From Cohnella sp. AR92 (GTDB taxonomy: Bacteria > Bacillota > Bacilli > Paenibacillales > Paenibacillaceae): a DNA stretch of 64,000 nt. The stretch spans positions 123,487 to 187,486 of the forward strand of contig NZ_RZJR01000013.1 in assembly GCF_003990975.1 (NCBI RefSeq). Reading direction: 5' to 3'. Numbering within the stretch: the first letter of the stretch is position 1; each line of letters opens with the position of its first letter. The notes under the pieces are model-generated. The model did no database searches. It worked only from the letters and a program-made list of their open reading frames with translations, and was not told where the DNA came from. The position numbers were made by a program, and so were the translations under genes. This document shows positions 45,507-54,731 of this stretch, piece by piece.

Positions 45507-45551
45507 ACGAATGAATCCCCAGAACCGAGTTGACTCGGGTCTGGGGATTTC
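45486..45551 (+). repeat. 66-bp direct repeat, left copy (end of second GNAT gene plus terminator)
   Basis: This segment spans the last seven codons of the GNAT gene, its stop and the terminator. It recurs, ungapped and about 85% identical, at 47122-47187 beyond the TetR/SDR pair. Confidence 0.75.
45514..45549 (+). terminator. Terminator of the exporter-peptide operon
   Basis: AATCCCCAGAACCGAGT pairs with ACTCGGGTCTGGGGATT around two bases, followed by TCTTGTTG. It lies between the GNAT gene and the convergent TetR gene and may serve both. Confidence 0.85.
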
Positions 45552-45569
45552 TTGTTGTATTTGAGTGGA

Positions 45570-46163
45570 TTAGACCGAAGGTTGTTCCACATAAGGCCCA
45601 TACAATGATATTTCAATTAATGTGCTCGCCATTTCCTTGGGACTCGTCTCGTATCGCTCTTTAATCCAATAGACGATGCTCTCAATATAAGCGCCCGTAA
45701 CATAGGCGATAATCAAGTCGATCTTTACGCGCAACATTCGATCCTGCGACTGAGAATAATAGATCCCGTCCGTTACATATTGCTTCATAACCTCTTTCAC
45801 GCCATTTATAAAGATCGCATCGGGCTGATGAACAAAAAAGGCCTCATAGGCAGTATGCTCTGCCAGGATATGCTCAAACAGCAGCGTTAAGTTTTCCGGC
45901 ATCTCCGTTTTAGGCATTTCAGATAAAGGCTTCGGATTTTTAATGGTTAACGCTGCTTTTAATTTAGCCAGAACACTTTCATGGATATCAAAGCGAAGTA
46001 CTTGAGTATCTTTATACAATTTATAGAAGGTGGGTCTTGTTACTTCGGCTGTATCGCAAAGCTCCTGAATCGTAAACTGCTCTTGTCCTTTTAATTGCAT
46101 GGTTAAATAGGCTTCATGCAATTTTTGTTTGGATATTAATTGTCTTGGATCGATCCGTTTCAT
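45570..46163 (-). CDS. TetR family regulator, divergent from an SDR gene
   Basis: A 197-residue regulator. The helix-turn-helix is QFTIQELCDTAEVTRPTFYKLYKDTQVL (residues about 29-56); the rest is an all-helical ligand domain with DIHESVLAKLK and LIIAYVTGAYIESIVYWI. Base composition is visibly AT-richer than the neighbours. It is divergent from the SDR gene; an inverted repeat TTTACA/TGTAAA lies in the shared intergenic region. It probably represses the SDR and itself. Confidence 0.88.
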   Translation of the reverse strand: MKRIDPRQLISKQKLHEAYLTMQLKGQEQFTIQELCDTAEVTRPTFYKLYKDTQVLRFDIHESVLAKLKAALTIKNPKPLSEMPKTEMPENLTLLFEHILAEHTAYEAFFVHQPDAIFINGVKEVMKQYVTDGIYYSQSQDRMLRVKIDLIIAYVTGAYIESIVYWIKERYETSPKEMASTLIEISLYGPYVEQPSV

Positions 46164-46242
46164 CTATTGTCCACCTAATTATATTAATCGCCTAATCCAA
46201 TTGTATCACGAATTTTACCACTTCAGACACTCGGGCATTTCG

Positions 46243-46271
46243 TTTACAAAATGTAAATGAGTTATTATAAT
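46243..46271 (+). promoter_or_regulatory. SDR promoter with overlapping operator
   Basis: TTTACA (46243-46248) and TATAAT (46266-46271) are separated by exactly 17 bases. TTTACA is also one arm of the inverted repeat TTTACAAAATGTAAA, so the divergent TetR protein could block the -35 region. Confidence 0.65.
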
Positions 46272-46298
46272 TGAATTATTAACTTGGAGGTGTTTTAA

Positions 46299-47108
46299 AT
46301 GAGGCGTTTGGAAAATAAAGTCGCAATCGTAACGGGAGCTGCTTCCGGAATGGGAGAGGCAACCGTAAAGCTATTCGCTGCGGAAGGAGCAAAAGTCGTT
46401 GCAGCGGATATTAATGTTCCTGCGTTAGAGAAAGTCGTTGCAGAGGTGAAAGCGGCCGGCGGAGAAATTATCGCTAAGCAAGTGGATATCGGCAATGAAG
46501 AAATGATCAAAGACATGATTAATGCCGCAGTGGAAACTTACGGTCGATTAGATATTTTACACAACAATGCTGCTCGATTGGATTTTCAGAACGACTTGAA
46601 TGTTAAAGATCTTGATGTGTTGGAGTGGGACGAAACGATTCGTTATAACTTGAAATCCGTTATGCTCGGGACGAAGTATGCCCTTCCTGTCATGTTGGCC
46701 AACGGCGGCGGCTCGATTATTAATACGGCATCGATGGGCGGACAAGTCGGCGAGATGACTAAATCCGCTTATGCGGCAGCAAAGGCAGGGGTTATCTCCC
46801 TTACAAGATCAACAGCTGTTCAATTCGGGAAGCAAGGTATTCGTTGCAATGCAATCGCGCCGGGCATGGTTCTGTCCAGAGATAAAATCGACAATGCTCC
46901 GCAGTTCTTGACCGATCTGATCGAGGTGTACAAAGATACGAAATTGGTAGACTACATCGGAGACCCTATGGATATCGCGAATTTAGCCTTGTTCTTGGGC
47001 AGTGATGAATCTCGTTTCATTACAGGGCAAGTCATCAATGCGGACGGCGGCATTCTAGCGCAGAATCCTACTGTTCCAGGATTGAAGAAAGCTAATATCA
47101 ACTGGTAG
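46299..47108 (+). CDS. SDR family oxidoreductase (classical, 3-oxoacyl-ACP reductase-like)
   Basis: A 269-residue classical SDR. It has the TGAASGMGEA cofactor motif, HNNAAR, the catalytic Ser in IINTASMGGQ and YAAAKAG (Tyr, Lys), and the PGMVLS segment; the C-terminus VINADGGILAQ is typical. TTGGAGGTG lies eight bases before ATG. Base composition and codon choice are AT-richer than those of flanking genes, matching the TetR gene and suggesting joint acquisition. Confidence 0.92.
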   Translation: MRRLENKVAIVTGAASGMGEATVKLFAAEGAKVVAADINVPALEKVVAEVKAAGGEIIAKQVDIGNEEMIKDMINAAVETYGRLDILHNNAARLDFQNDLNVKDLDVLEWDETIRYNLKSVMLGTKYALPVMLANGGGSIINTASMGGQVGEMTKSAYAAAKAGVISLTRSTAVQFGKQGIRCNAIAPGMVLSRDKIDNAPQFLTDLIEVYKDTKLVDYIGDPMDIANLALFLGSDESRFITGQVINADGGILAQNPTVPGLKKANINW

Positions 47109-47121
47109 AACTAACTGCTGC

Positions 47122-47187
47122 CGATGGCGGCGAGAGGCATGAACGAACGAAACCCCAGACCCGAGTCGACTCGGGTCTGGGGTTTCG
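47122..47187 (+). repeat. 66-bp direct repeat, right copy
   Basis: This copy resembles 45486-45551, including the part that there encodes the end of the GNAT gene, although here it lies beyond the SDR stop and is non-coding. The pair frames the TetR/SDR cassette. Confidence 0.75.
47151..47184 (+). terminator. Terminator after the SDR gene
   Basis: A perfect 34-bp palindrome with arms AACCCCAGACCCGAGTC / GACTCGGGTCTGGGGTT, followed by TCGTTTG. It is the right-hand relative of the terminator at 45514-45549. Confidence 0.85.
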
Positions 47188-47192
47188 TTTGC

Positions 47193-47558
47193 TTAGACAA
47201 GGAGAAAAAATAGAACAATCAAAATCAATACGAATAACGGAATCGCTAGTCCCAGAACCGCCAATCCGATTTGATAATCTCTCCCCGAATGCTTAACGAC
47301 AGATCTTAGGATAAGAACGTTAATGATTAATGTCCCGAAGAAAAAGGCTATCGAAATATACTCCCATGCCGAATTGCCGTCCAAGTCGAACGAGAACATA
47401 TTGCCGAGCAGCGCCATTACGGAAAGAATGCCTAAAACAATAGATAACCCACTTATATCCGATTTAGTCCGATGCTGAGCCAGACAAATATCGCAATACG
47501 GAGATTCGCTTTGTATGCTTTTGCCGCAAGTCAGGCAGAGTTTCTATTCTTGGCTCAT
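47193..47558 (-). pseudogene. Zinc-ribbon membrane protein gene with an early TAG
   Basis: From ATG 47558 (AGAAGGG seven bases upstream) the frame reads MSQE, then TAG at 47546-47544, then KLCLTCGKSIQSESPYCDIC, a zinc-ribbon with two CxxC pairs, followed by two predicted membrane helices in a Gly/Leu-rich region and a C-terminus FVLILIVLFFLLV. The whole frame is 122 codons, typical of Firmicutes zinc-ribbon plus membrane proteins. Either a nonsense mutation inactivated it or translation begins internally (Met at 47417 gives only the 74-residue membrane part). Confidence 0.6.
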
Positions 47559-47685
47559 GGCTTGACCCTTCTCTCCTGGGTGATACCTATTAGGATACAT
47601 TCGCAAACCATTAAATTGAATACAAATCGCTCTAAAAATTAGCTTAATTATATTAAATACCCAGGTTAGGTGAGAAGCAGGCTTA

Positions 47686-47722
47686 ACAAAAAACCTTAGC
47701 CAAGGGGCTAAGGTTTTTGTTT
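47686..47722 (-). terminator. Terminator after glmS
   Basis: AACCTTAGCC and GGCTAAGGTT pair around a short loop, with an A-run on the left and a T-run on the right, so it works in both directions. It lies 45 bases after the glmS stop. Confidence 0.9.
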
Positions 47723-47766
47723 TGTTTGCTAAATATCAATTGCATTAATAACTACCCTTGCTCTCC

Positions 47767-49599
47767 TCACTCCACCGTAACGCTCTTAGCCAGGTTTCTT
47801 GGCTTATCCACGTCATGGCCCAGAGCCAGGGAAGCGTAGTAGGACAGCAGCTGCAGAGGAACGACGGACAGGGCCGGCGTCAGCAGCGGAAGCGTGCGCG
47901 GGATGGCGAAGAGCGAGTCGACGGACTTCGCGATCTCGGCTTCGTTGCCCTCGTTCACGACGGCGAACACGTCGGCGCCGCGAGCCTTGACTTCCTTGAT
48001 GTTGCTGAGCGTCTTCTCCTGCAGGTCCTCTTGCGTGATCAGCGAGATGACCGGGATGCCTTCCTCGATCAGCGCCAGCGTTCCGTGCTTCAGCTCGCCT
48101 GCCGCATAGGCTTCCGAGTGAATGTAGGAAATCTCCTTCAGCTTCAGCGAGCCTTCCAGAGCGACGGCATAATCGAGACCGCGGCCGATGAAGAACAGGT
48201 TCGCATGGCGGGAGATCGACTCGGCGATCTTCTTGATGACTTCCGCTTGGGAGAGAATCTTCTCCACTTGCTCCGGAAGCGACTGCATGGCCGCAAGCAC
48301 ATGGGAGACGAACGCTTCGTCCTGCGTGCCGAGAACTTGGGCGTAGTGCAGGCCGAACAGGTAGAACGCGATCAGCTGCGACGTGTACGCCTTGGTCGAT
48401 GCGACGGCGATCTCCGGACCGGCGAGCGTGATGATGACGTCATCCGCTTCGCGGGCGACGGAGCTGCCCACTACGTTCGTGATAGCCAGAACGCGGGCGC
48501 CGTTGCGCTTCGCTTCGCGCAGAGCCGCGAGCGTATCGGCGGTCTCGCCGGATTGGCTCACGACGATGACGAGCGTCTCCGGCGTGATGATCGGCGAACG
48601 ATAGCGGTATTCCGACGCGACGTCGGTCTCGACCGGCACTCGCGCCAACTGCTCGATGATCGTCTTGCCGACCAGGCCGGCATGCATCGCCGTGCCGCAA
48701 GCCACGATGTGCACGCGATTGATCGCGCGAAGCTGCTCCGGCGTGATGGAGAGCTCCGTCAGCGAGACGGACTTGCCGTCATCGCTCAAGCGGCCGCGCA
48801 TCGTGTCGCGGTATGCCTTCGGCTGCTCGTGGATCTCCTTCAGCATGAAGTGATCGAAGCCGGCCTTCTCCGCAGTCATCAGATCCCAATCGACGTGGAA
48901 AACATCCTTGGCGATAGGGTTGCCCTCGACCGTCATCAGCTCGACGCCGTCGCGGGTCAGCACCGCCATCTCTCCGTCGTTCAGGATGTAGATGTCGCGC
49001 GTATGCTCCAGAATCGCCGGGATGTCCGAGGCGATATACTTCTCGCCTTCGCCGATGCCGATGATCAGCGGGCTGGCGTAGCGAACCGCTACCAGGCGAT
49101 CCGGCTCGTATTCGGTCAGAACGCCGAGAGCGAACGCTCCGCGCATCTTGCGAACGGCCTTCTGAACCGCTTTGACGATGTCGCCTTCGTATTCTACCGC
49201 GATCAGGTGGGAGATGATCTCCGTATCCGTCTCCGACAGGAAGCGATGGCCTTGATGCATGAGCTCTTCCTTCAGCTCCAGGTAATTCTCGATAATGCCG
49301 TTATGGACGACGGAGAACTTCAACGTGTTGTCCATATGGGGATGGGAGTTCACATCGGACGGCTTGCCGTGAGTCGCCCAACGCGTGTGGCCGATGCCGA
49401 CCGTTCCGCGCAGAGGATCGCCCTGCAGACGTCCTTCCAGGTTCGCCAAGCGGCCGACGGTCTTCGTGACCTCGAGTCCTTGCTCGGTGAACACCGCGAT
49501 GCCAGCCGAGTCGTATCCCCGATACTCCAACTTCTTGAGCCCTTCCAACAGGATAGGCTGAGATTCCCGATTGCCGATATAACCAACGATTCCGCACAT
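47767..49599 (-). CDS. glmS: Glutamine-fructose-6-phosphate aminotransferase
   Basis: GlmS makes glucosamine-6-phosphate, the entry step of cell-wall amino sugar synthesis. The 610-residue product starts MCGIVGYIG with the Cys2 nucleophile of the glutaminase domain, has EYRGYDSAGIAV and THTRWATHG-like motifs, then two SIS domains (SQSGETADT, STKAYTSQ) and ends NLAKSVTVE as in all GlmS. ATG 49599 has GGAGG eleven bases upstream. A glmS ribozyme occupies the leader (49810-49981), so the mRNA is cut when glucosamine-6-phosphate is high. Confidence 0.98.
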   Translation of the reverse strand: MCGIVGYIGNRESQPILLEGLKKLEYRGYDSAGIAVFTEQGLEVTKTVGRLANLEGRLQGDPLRGTVGIGHTRWATHGKPSDVNSHPHMDNTLKFSVVHNGIIENYLELKEELMHQGHRFLSETDTEIISHLIAVEYEGDIVKAVQKAVRKMRGAFALGVLTEYEPDRLVAVRYASPLIIGIGEGEKYIASDIPAILEHTRDIYILNDGEMAVLTRDGVELMTVEGNPIAKDVFHVDWDLMTAEKAGFDHFMLKEIHEQPKAYRDTMRGRLSDDGKSVSLTELSITPEQLRAINRVHIVACGTAMHAGLVGKTIIEQLARVPVETDVASEYRYRSPIITPETLVIVVSQSGETADTLAALREAKRNGARVLAITNVVGSSVAREADDVIITLAGPEIAVASTKAYTSQLIAFYLFGLHYAQVLGTQDEAFVSHVLAAMQSLPEQVEKILSQAEVIKKIAESISRHANLFFIGRGLDYAVALEGSLKLKEISYIHSEAYAAGELKHGTLALIEEGIPVISLITQEDLQEKTLSNIKEVKARGADVFAVVNEGNEAEIAKSVDSLFAIPRTLPLLTPALSVVPLQLLSYYASLALGHDVDKPRNLAKSVTVE

Positions 49600-49809
49600 A
49601 ATTAAACAGACCTCCGATTCGGATGATGGTCGCCCTGAACGATCCGAGTCGCAGCCGCATGCAGGTTATGCAGTTGTATGAAGTTGCAAGAGTCTTGATA
49701 ACCGTCATTCAACAGGTCCGCAAGCGGCCTTGCTCGGCCCACCGGACTTCCTTGTTTCTCCGCCAATGCCTCGCCTCGGCTTCACGTCTTCGACGACGAA
49801 GGCTACTTG

Positions 49810-49981
49810 GCTTAGTTTGCTCTCATCTTCTTCGGAATATTGTCCGCCCGGTTGCCCTGAGCGATTTGTCTTCCGTCTTACGGCCCCGATGCGGGCCGGG
49901 AGGTCCCCGCCGAACGTTCCGAACACCTCCACCTCGTCAACTTGCCGCCGCCATCCGGCCGGCCGACAAGTTCTGGCGCTT
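49810..49981 (-). ncRNA. glmS ribozyme-riboswitch
   Basis: On the minus strand the region starts with AGCGCCAGAACTTG, the conserved cleavage-site element (cut before GCGCC), and continues with AGTTGACGAGGTGGAGGT, TTCGGCGGGGACCTCCCGGC and the CCGTAAG and GCAAACTAAG elements of the glmS catalytic core. It self-cleaves on binding glucosamine-6-phosphate. It lies 210 bases upstream of the glmS start; its 3' boundary is approximate. The rest of the 555-base glmM-glmS gap shows nothing else I recognise. Confidence 0.93.
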
Positions 49982-50099
49982 TTCGTGCTTATTCTCCTCT
50001 ACCCTGCCTTTCCATTACGGAATATCTTTTTATCATATTCGTTTTCATCCCCGCTTGCAACCACAATCCGCGATGGTTCTTATTTCCCTGGAAATGACA

Positions 50100-50131
50100 A
50101 GTCCCTCGGCATCAACCGACGCCAAGGGACT
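50100..50131 (-). terminator. Hairpin after glmM
   Basis: On the minus strand AGTCCCTTGGCGTC and GATGCCGAGGGACT pair around a six-base loop, 24 bases after the glmM stop and followed by TGTCATTT. It is a weak terminator without a clean T-run. Confidence 0.5.
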
Positions 50132-50154
50132 CCCATCCGTGTAATCGTATTCTT

Positions 50155-51495
50155 CTAGACAAGCTCTTGTCGAATGACGCTCGCGATGTTCTCCGCGTGC
50201 TCGACGATCTCGTCGCGGTCAGGGCCTTCCGCCATGACGCGAATCAGCGCCTCGGTTCCGGAAGGACGCACGAGAACGCGGCCGTTGTCGCCGAGCGCCT
50301 CTTCCGCGGTCGCAACCGCTTCAAGGATCGCCGCATTGCCCGGGTAACGCGATTTGTCCTGCACCCGGACATTCACAAGCACTTGGGGATACTTGCGCAT
50401 GACGGACTTCAGCTCGCTCAGCTTGCTGCCGGACGCCTTCAGCGTATCCGCCAGCTGCAAGCCGGTCAGGATGCCGTCTCCTGTCGTGTTGTAATCGAGG
50501 AAAATCACATGCCCGGACTGTTCGCCGCCGAGGTTGTACCCCTCCCGGACCATCTCTTCCATCACGTAGCGGTCCCCGACGGCGGTGCGAGCGGTCTTCA
50601 GACCGATCTTCTCCGCAGCCTTGAAGAAGCCGATGTTGCTCATGACCGTCGTGACGACCGTATCCTTCTTCAGGCGTCCGTCCCGCTTCATCGCATCTCC
50701 GCAGATGCAGAGCACGTAGTCGCCGTCCACCTCTTCGCCGTTCTCGTCGATGGCGATCAAGCGATCGGCGTCGCCGTCGAACGCAAGCCCGAGATCGGCT
50801 TCGTGTTCCTGCACCTTCTTGGCCAGCATCTCGGGATGGGTCGAGCCTACCCCGTCATTGATGTTCAGCCCGTTCGGCTTCGCGCCGTAGACGATCACTT
50901 CGGCTCCCAGCTCGCGGAATATCTCGGGAGCAAGCTCGTAAGCCGCTCCGTGCGCGCAGTCCAGCACGATCTTAAGGCCGGAGAGGGAGTGGCGCACCGT
51001 CGTCTTCAGGAATTCGACATAACGCTCCTTCAGCTCCAGATCGGTCGTTACCGTGCCGATCCCCCCGCCGATCGGTCTCGGAAGAGTATCCTCTTCCGAA
51101 TCCATCAAACGTTCGATCTCCGCCTCGGTCTCGTCCAACAGCTTGAAGCCGTCGCTGCCGAAGAATTTGATTCCGTTATCTTGAACCGGGTTATGGGACG
51201 CCGAGATCATGACTCCGGCGTCCGCGTTCATCGTTCTGGTCAGATAAGCGACGACCGGCGTGCTGACCACGCCGAGACGGATGACGTCCGCCCCGATCGA
51301 GAGCAGCCCCGCGATGAGCGCGCTCTCCAGAAGCGGTCCGGATACCCGGGTATCCATTCCGATCAATACCCGCGGACGCTCCACGCGTCCGGCCAGAACC
51401 ACTCCTCCGCATCTGCCGATTTTATAGGCCAGCTCCGGCGTCAGTTCCTTGTTCGCGACTCCTCTAACGCCGTCCGTACCGAAATATTTGCCCAT
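50155..51495 (-). CDS. glmM: Phosphoglucosamine mutase
   Basis: GlmM converts glucosamine-6-phosphate to glucosamine-1-phosphate for UDP-GlcNAc synthesis. The product (446 residues) starts [15 protein letters not shown], has the phospho-serine loop [19 protein letters not shown], the metal loop [15 protein letters not shown], the sugar loop [10 protein letters not shown] and the C-terminal phosphate-binding [12 protein letters not shown]. In the longest frame the N-terminus is extended by unrelated sequence; ATG 51495 is the family start, with AAGGAG thirteen bases upstream (the preceding ATG 51516 would add seven residues). It completes the sigW-glmS gene order. GlmM is known to bind and inhibit CdaA. 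Confidence 0.96.
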   Translation of the reverse strand: MGKYFGTDGVRGVANKELTPELAYKIGRCGGVVLAGRVERPRVLIGMDTRVSGPLLESALIAGLLSIGADVIRLGVVSTPVVAYLTRTMNADAGVMISASHNPVQDNGIKFFGSDGFKLLDETEAEIERLMDSEEDTLPRPIGGGIGTVTTDLELKERYVEFLKTTVRHSLSGLKIVLDCAHGAAYELAPEIFRELGAEVIVYGAKPNGLNINDGVGSTHPEMLAKKVQEHEADLGLAFDGDADRLIAIDENGEEVDGDYVLCICGDAMKRDGRLKKDTVVTTVMSNIGFFKAAEKIGLKTARTAVGDRYVMEEMVREGYNLGGEQSGHVIFLDYNTTGDGILTGLQLADTLKASGSKLSELKSVMRKYPQVLVNVRVQDKSRYPGNAAILEAVATAEEALGDNGRVLVRPSGTEALIRVMAEGPDRDEIVEHAENIASVIRQELV

Positions 51496-51538
51496 AGGTC
51501 TGAATTTCTCCTTCATTGTCTGTCTTCCCGCCTGCCGG

Positions 51539-53005
51539 CTAACCGCTTGCCGGAGCTTGGGATTCCTCGTTCGCGGCCGCTTGGTCGGTCCCTGCTCCCG
51601 CCCCCGCATTCGGGGAAGGCGAAGCCTCGCTTCCCGCGCTGCCGGAGCCGCTTGACCCGGCAGAGCCGCCGGCCCCGGATGTCCCGGTACCGCCCGAACC
51701 GCCGGTGCCGCCGCCCGCCGTTCCGTCCGTCGTCGCCGCCGTGTCCGGCGGGTTCGTCTCGGTCGTTCCATCCTGCGTGATCTCGACGGTGATCGTGATA
51801 TTGCCTCCCGCTTGGTCGACGAATCGCGGCGAATTGACGGTGAGCGGAACCGTGTAGCTTCCCAACCCTCGCCCGCTCAGGTCCGCCACCACTTCGACGT
51901 CTCCCGGCTGCAGCTTATCCAGGATGGCCGGGGCGCCTTTGACGGTGATGTCGACCACCTCCGTCGCCGGCTCCACGATCTTGGCCTTCAAGCCCGCTCC
52001 AAGCCCTTCTATCGTTACCGGCAAGCCTTGGAGCGAACGGATCTGCGAGAGCACGATCTCGACGTTCACGTTCACTTCCGAAGGCGAGAACTCGGTGATG
52101 GATGCCGCTCCCTTGACCGGAATCGTGAACTTGCCGCTCTGCGTCAGCTCGCTCAGGTTCACGTCGGCCTCCACGAACTCGATCGTGTCCAGCACATCCT
52201 GCGGACCGTAGATCGTCACTTGCTCCGTCTCCGGCTTGAAGGACGCAATGCTTAAGCCTGACGGCAGCTGACCGAGCAGCTTGAACTGCAGCGGCACCGA
52301 CTTGTACGGATTCGTAATCGGCACCTCCACCTCGAGAACGGCCGGATCCAGCACCGCTCCCGCGATGACGTTGCCGCTGCCGTCATAGGCGGCCAGCTTG
52401 ACGCTCTTGTTCTTGATCGTCTTGCTCTCGCCTTCGACGGACACCGTTCCTCCGACCCGCTCCACCTTCGCCAGGCTGCTGGAAGGCAGCGTGACGTGTA
52501 CCCGGTTCGTCGGACTGAGGACCGGAATCCCCGCCTTATAGCCTTTCGCGGGGGTCCCCTTCGTGGCGACCTCCACTTCGAATTCCTTCGTCTGAAGCTC
52601 CTCTACCCCTACCGTCACGGTCTGAGGCGTCATGGAGACAAACTCGACGCCGCGAGGCAATTCGTATTGTAATCTCAGCGTATGCTGGCCTTCTGTCACG
52701 GTGCTTAAATCGACTCGGACCGTATAGTCGTCCGGATTCGCGCGGATCAGGTCCGACTTGCTCCCGCGAACGACCAGCTTGACCGTGTCCGTGTCCATGC
52801 TCTGGAGCACGTAATTCTGGCTGTTGAGCCCGGTCGCCTGGATCTTAAGCGAGTTGAACGTCTTGTATTCATAATTGGAGGGAACCGCCGTCGTCGTCGA
52901 TTGATAATCGTCGAAGTGCACGACGGCCCACAGAATAATGCCCAGCGCCAGAGCGATGATCTTGCTGGCGGTCGGATGGTTAAGCCATTTATCCACGGCG
53001 TTCAC
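51539..53005 (-). CDS. cdaR: CdaA regulator (YbbR-repeat protein)
   Basis: A 488-residue membrane-anchored regulator of the diadenylate cyclase CdaA. An N-terminal helix (about 15-32, [19 protein letters not shown]) is followed by four YbbR repeats facing outside the membrane, then a low-complexity tail of about 75 residues rich in Gly, Ser, Thr and Ala. The tail is longer than in B. subtilis CdaR. The start is GTG 53005, overlapping the cdaA stop by 17 bases; GTG 52996 is an alternative. Together with CdaA and GlmM it tunes c-di-AMP. Confidence 0.94.
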   Translation of the reverse strand: MNAVDKWLNHPTASKIIALALGIILWAVVHFDDYQSTTTAVPSNYEYKTFNSLKIQATGLNSQNYVLQSMDTDTVKLVVRGSKSDLIRANPDDYTVRVDLSTVTEGQHTLRLQYELPRGVEFVSMTPQTVTVGVEELQTKEFEVEVATKGTPAKGYKAGIPVLSPTNRVHVTLPSSSLAKVERVGGTVSVEGESKTIKNKSVKLAAYDGSGNVIAGAVLDPAVLEVEVPITNPYKSVPLQFKLLGQLPSGLSIASFKPETEQVTIYGPQDVLDTIEFVEADVNLSELTQSGKFTIPVKGAASITEFSPSEVNVNVEIVLSQIRSLQGLPVTIEGLGAGLKAKIVEPATEVVDITVKGAPAILDKLQPGDVEVVADLSGRGLGSYTVPLTVNSPRFVDQAGGNITITVEITQDGTTETNPPDTAATTDGTAGGGTGGSGGTGTSGAGGSAGSSGSGSAGSEASPSPNAGAGAGTDQAAANEESQAPASG

Positions 53006-53828
53006 CGTCCTTCCGCTTCCAGAACGTCACCCACGTCCATCCTTGCGCGCGAGGCTTCGTCTTCGGCCGCAGCTCCTCGAACAGCTTCGAGATAAGCGAT
53101 TCTTCCTTGATATCCCGGACGATCTGGCCGTTCATCGCAAGGGAGACTTGTCCCGTCTCTTCCGATACGATGACCGAGATTGCGTCCGATACCTCGGTGA
53201 TACCGATGGCCGCGCGATGGCGGGTTCCCAGCTCCTTGCTGATGAACGGATTCTCGGACAGCGGCAGATAGCAGCCGGCCGCCATGATCTGCGACTCCCG
53301 CACGATAACCGCCCCGTCATGCAGGGGCGTGTTCGGAATGAAGATGTTGATGAGCAGCTCCGAGCTGATCGTCGATTGCATCTTGATCCCGGACTCGATG
53401 TAGTCGGTCAGTCCCGTCTTGCGTTCGAAGACGATCAGCGCTCCGATTTTCCTCTGGGCCATATGATTAACCGACTTAATGACCTCGTTGATCTGCTGGC
53501 TGATATCCGAATCCGCATCGGTCCGACTGAACATCTTCCCGCGCCCGAGCTGTTCCAGGGCCCTGCGAAGCTCCGGTTGGAAAATAATCGCAATGGTTAA
53601 CACGCCGAAGGTGAACATCTGGTTCATCAGCCACTTCAGCGTATAGAGATCAAGCCAAGTGCTGAGCGCCCAAGTGATGAAGAGAAGGAAGATCCCCTTT
53701 AACAGCTGAACCGCTCTCGTGCCTTTGACTAACTGAAACATTTTGTAAATCAAATAACTCACGATCAGGATGTCAACGGCATCCTTGATGGCTTTGCTAA
53801 CCGTTAAGGTCTGAAAATAAGTTTCCAA
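52989..53828 (-). CDS. cdaA: Diadenylate cyclase CdaA (DacA)
   Basis: CdaA makes c-di-AMP, the essential osmolyte and cell-wall signal. The 279-residue product has three membrane helices (to about residue 80) and a DisA_N domain with TPLHDGAVIVRESQI and GTRHRAAIGITEVSDAISVIVSEETGQVS (DGA and RHR intact). Start is TTG 53828 with GGGGGGTG upstream. It overlaps cdaR, as in B. subtilis, and is the housekeeping cyclase in contrast to the CdaS genes at 21.1-22.3 kb. Confidence 0.97.
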   Translation of the reverse strand: METYFQTLTVSKAIKDAVDILIVSYLIYKMFQLVKGTRAVQLLKGIFLLFITWALSTWLDLYTLKWLMNQMFTFGVLTIAIIFQPELRRALEQLGRGKMFSRTDADSDISQQINEVIKSVNHMAQRKIGALIVFERKTGLTDYIESGIKMQSTISSELLINIFIPNTPLHDGAVIVRESQIMAAGCYLPLSENPFISKELGTRHRAAIGITEVSDAISVIVSEETGQVSLAMNGQIVRDIKEESLISKLFEELRPKTKPRAQGWTWVTFWKRKDGERRG

Positions 53829-53940
53829 GACGCACCCCCCGTTTGGCGTCTCGATCGGGTTCCCCGAATCTTGTCAATATACGCTTAGTTTATATCTTTA
53901 TTCACTTCTCTACTCCTATACCGAATTCCTGTCTCGAACG

Positions 53941-53969
53941 CAAAAAAACCTCCCTAAGTCCTAGGGAGG
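53941..53969 (-). terminator. Terminator between rsiW and cdaA
   Basis: On the minus strand CCTCCCTA and TAGGGAGG pair around a four-base loop, followed by seven T. It separates the sigW-rsiW unit from cdaA, so cdaA-cdaR-glmM may have its own promoter. Confidence 0.9.
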
Positions 53970-54014
53970 CCTCCGCGCCCGACCGGACTTCCGCTAGAAG
54001 CGTTCGTTCGGGGA

Positions 54015-54626
54015 TCAGGAACCGTACGCGATCGTGTCGAACCAGGAGGTAACCTTGTACCATGCCCAGTCCATCGCCCGATCGATGTGCTTGACCTTCC
54101 CTGCGATATGAGCGGTGGAAGCCAACGTGACGTTGCCGTCGATAATCGTCAGATTTCCTTCTACGTCTCCTTGAACGTCGGCGACGCCGTTCTCTATCGT
54201 CAGATCCCCCGCAACCTTCTGTCCCGCCGGAACAATGACGGTATTGCCTTCGATGACCACATGCTCCAGGTCGGCCCCGCGAACCGTTAGCTGCTCGCTT
54301 TGGTTCCACATGGCGAAGAAGCTGGACACCATAACGACAAGGAACATGGCAGCTGCCGACATGGCCGGATGACGACGCACCCAAGTGGTCCAAGCCTTCG
54401 GGCTTCGTTTCTTAGGCAGCGACTTCATCACGCGGTAAGCCATATAGTTAGGTGCGCTTTCAGCAGGAACCGAATGGAGCAGAGCATCCGTCTTCTCTAG
54501 CGCATCCAGGCGTCTGCGGCATTCCGGACATTGGTCCAGGTGCCGGCTCAGCTCGGCGGAGCGCTCCTTCGACAGCTCGCGATCCAGATAATCATGCATG
54601 AATGCGATGGCGACTTTACAATCCAT
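54015..54626 (-). CDS. rsiW: Anti-sigma-W factor
   Basis: A 203-residue single-pass anti-sigma factor. It has an N-terminal zinc-binding ZAS domain (Cys3, His29-x3-Cys33-x2-Cys36), a membrane helix (about 88-107, AMSAAAMFLVVMVSSFFAM) and an extracellular domain that is rich in repeated hexapeptide-like turns (VEGNLTIIDGNVTL). It holds SigW until regulated proteolysis under envelope stress. It lies 105 bases after sigW on the same strand. Confidence 0.93.
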   Translation of the reverse strand: MDCKVAIAFMHDYLDRELSKERSAELSRHLDQCPECRRRLDALEKTDALLHSVPAESAPNYMAYRVMKSLPKKRSPKAWTTWVRRHPAMSAAAMFLVVMVSSFFAMWNQSEQLTVRGADLEHVVIEGNTVIVPAGQKVAGDLTIENGVADVQGDVEGNLTIIDGNVTLASTAHIAGKVKHIDRAMDWAWYKVTSWFDTIAYGS

Positions 54627-54731
54627 AGGCTAAGCCATCCCTTTCTACTCCGGAGATAAACCCCGTAGTAATGCTTCTATACTTTACGCTGCAGAAGATT
54701 TTCGGTTTCATCGAATATGCGCCGTCGGAGC

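Noticed and set aside
47758..49605. 615-codon open frame antisense to glmS
   Set aside because: Shadow of glmS; its Arg/Asp/Leu-rich composition is that of a reversed coding frame.
49705..49932. 75-codon ORF upstream of glmS
   Set aside because: It overlaps the glmS ribozyme core, so the sequence is explained by conserved RNA.
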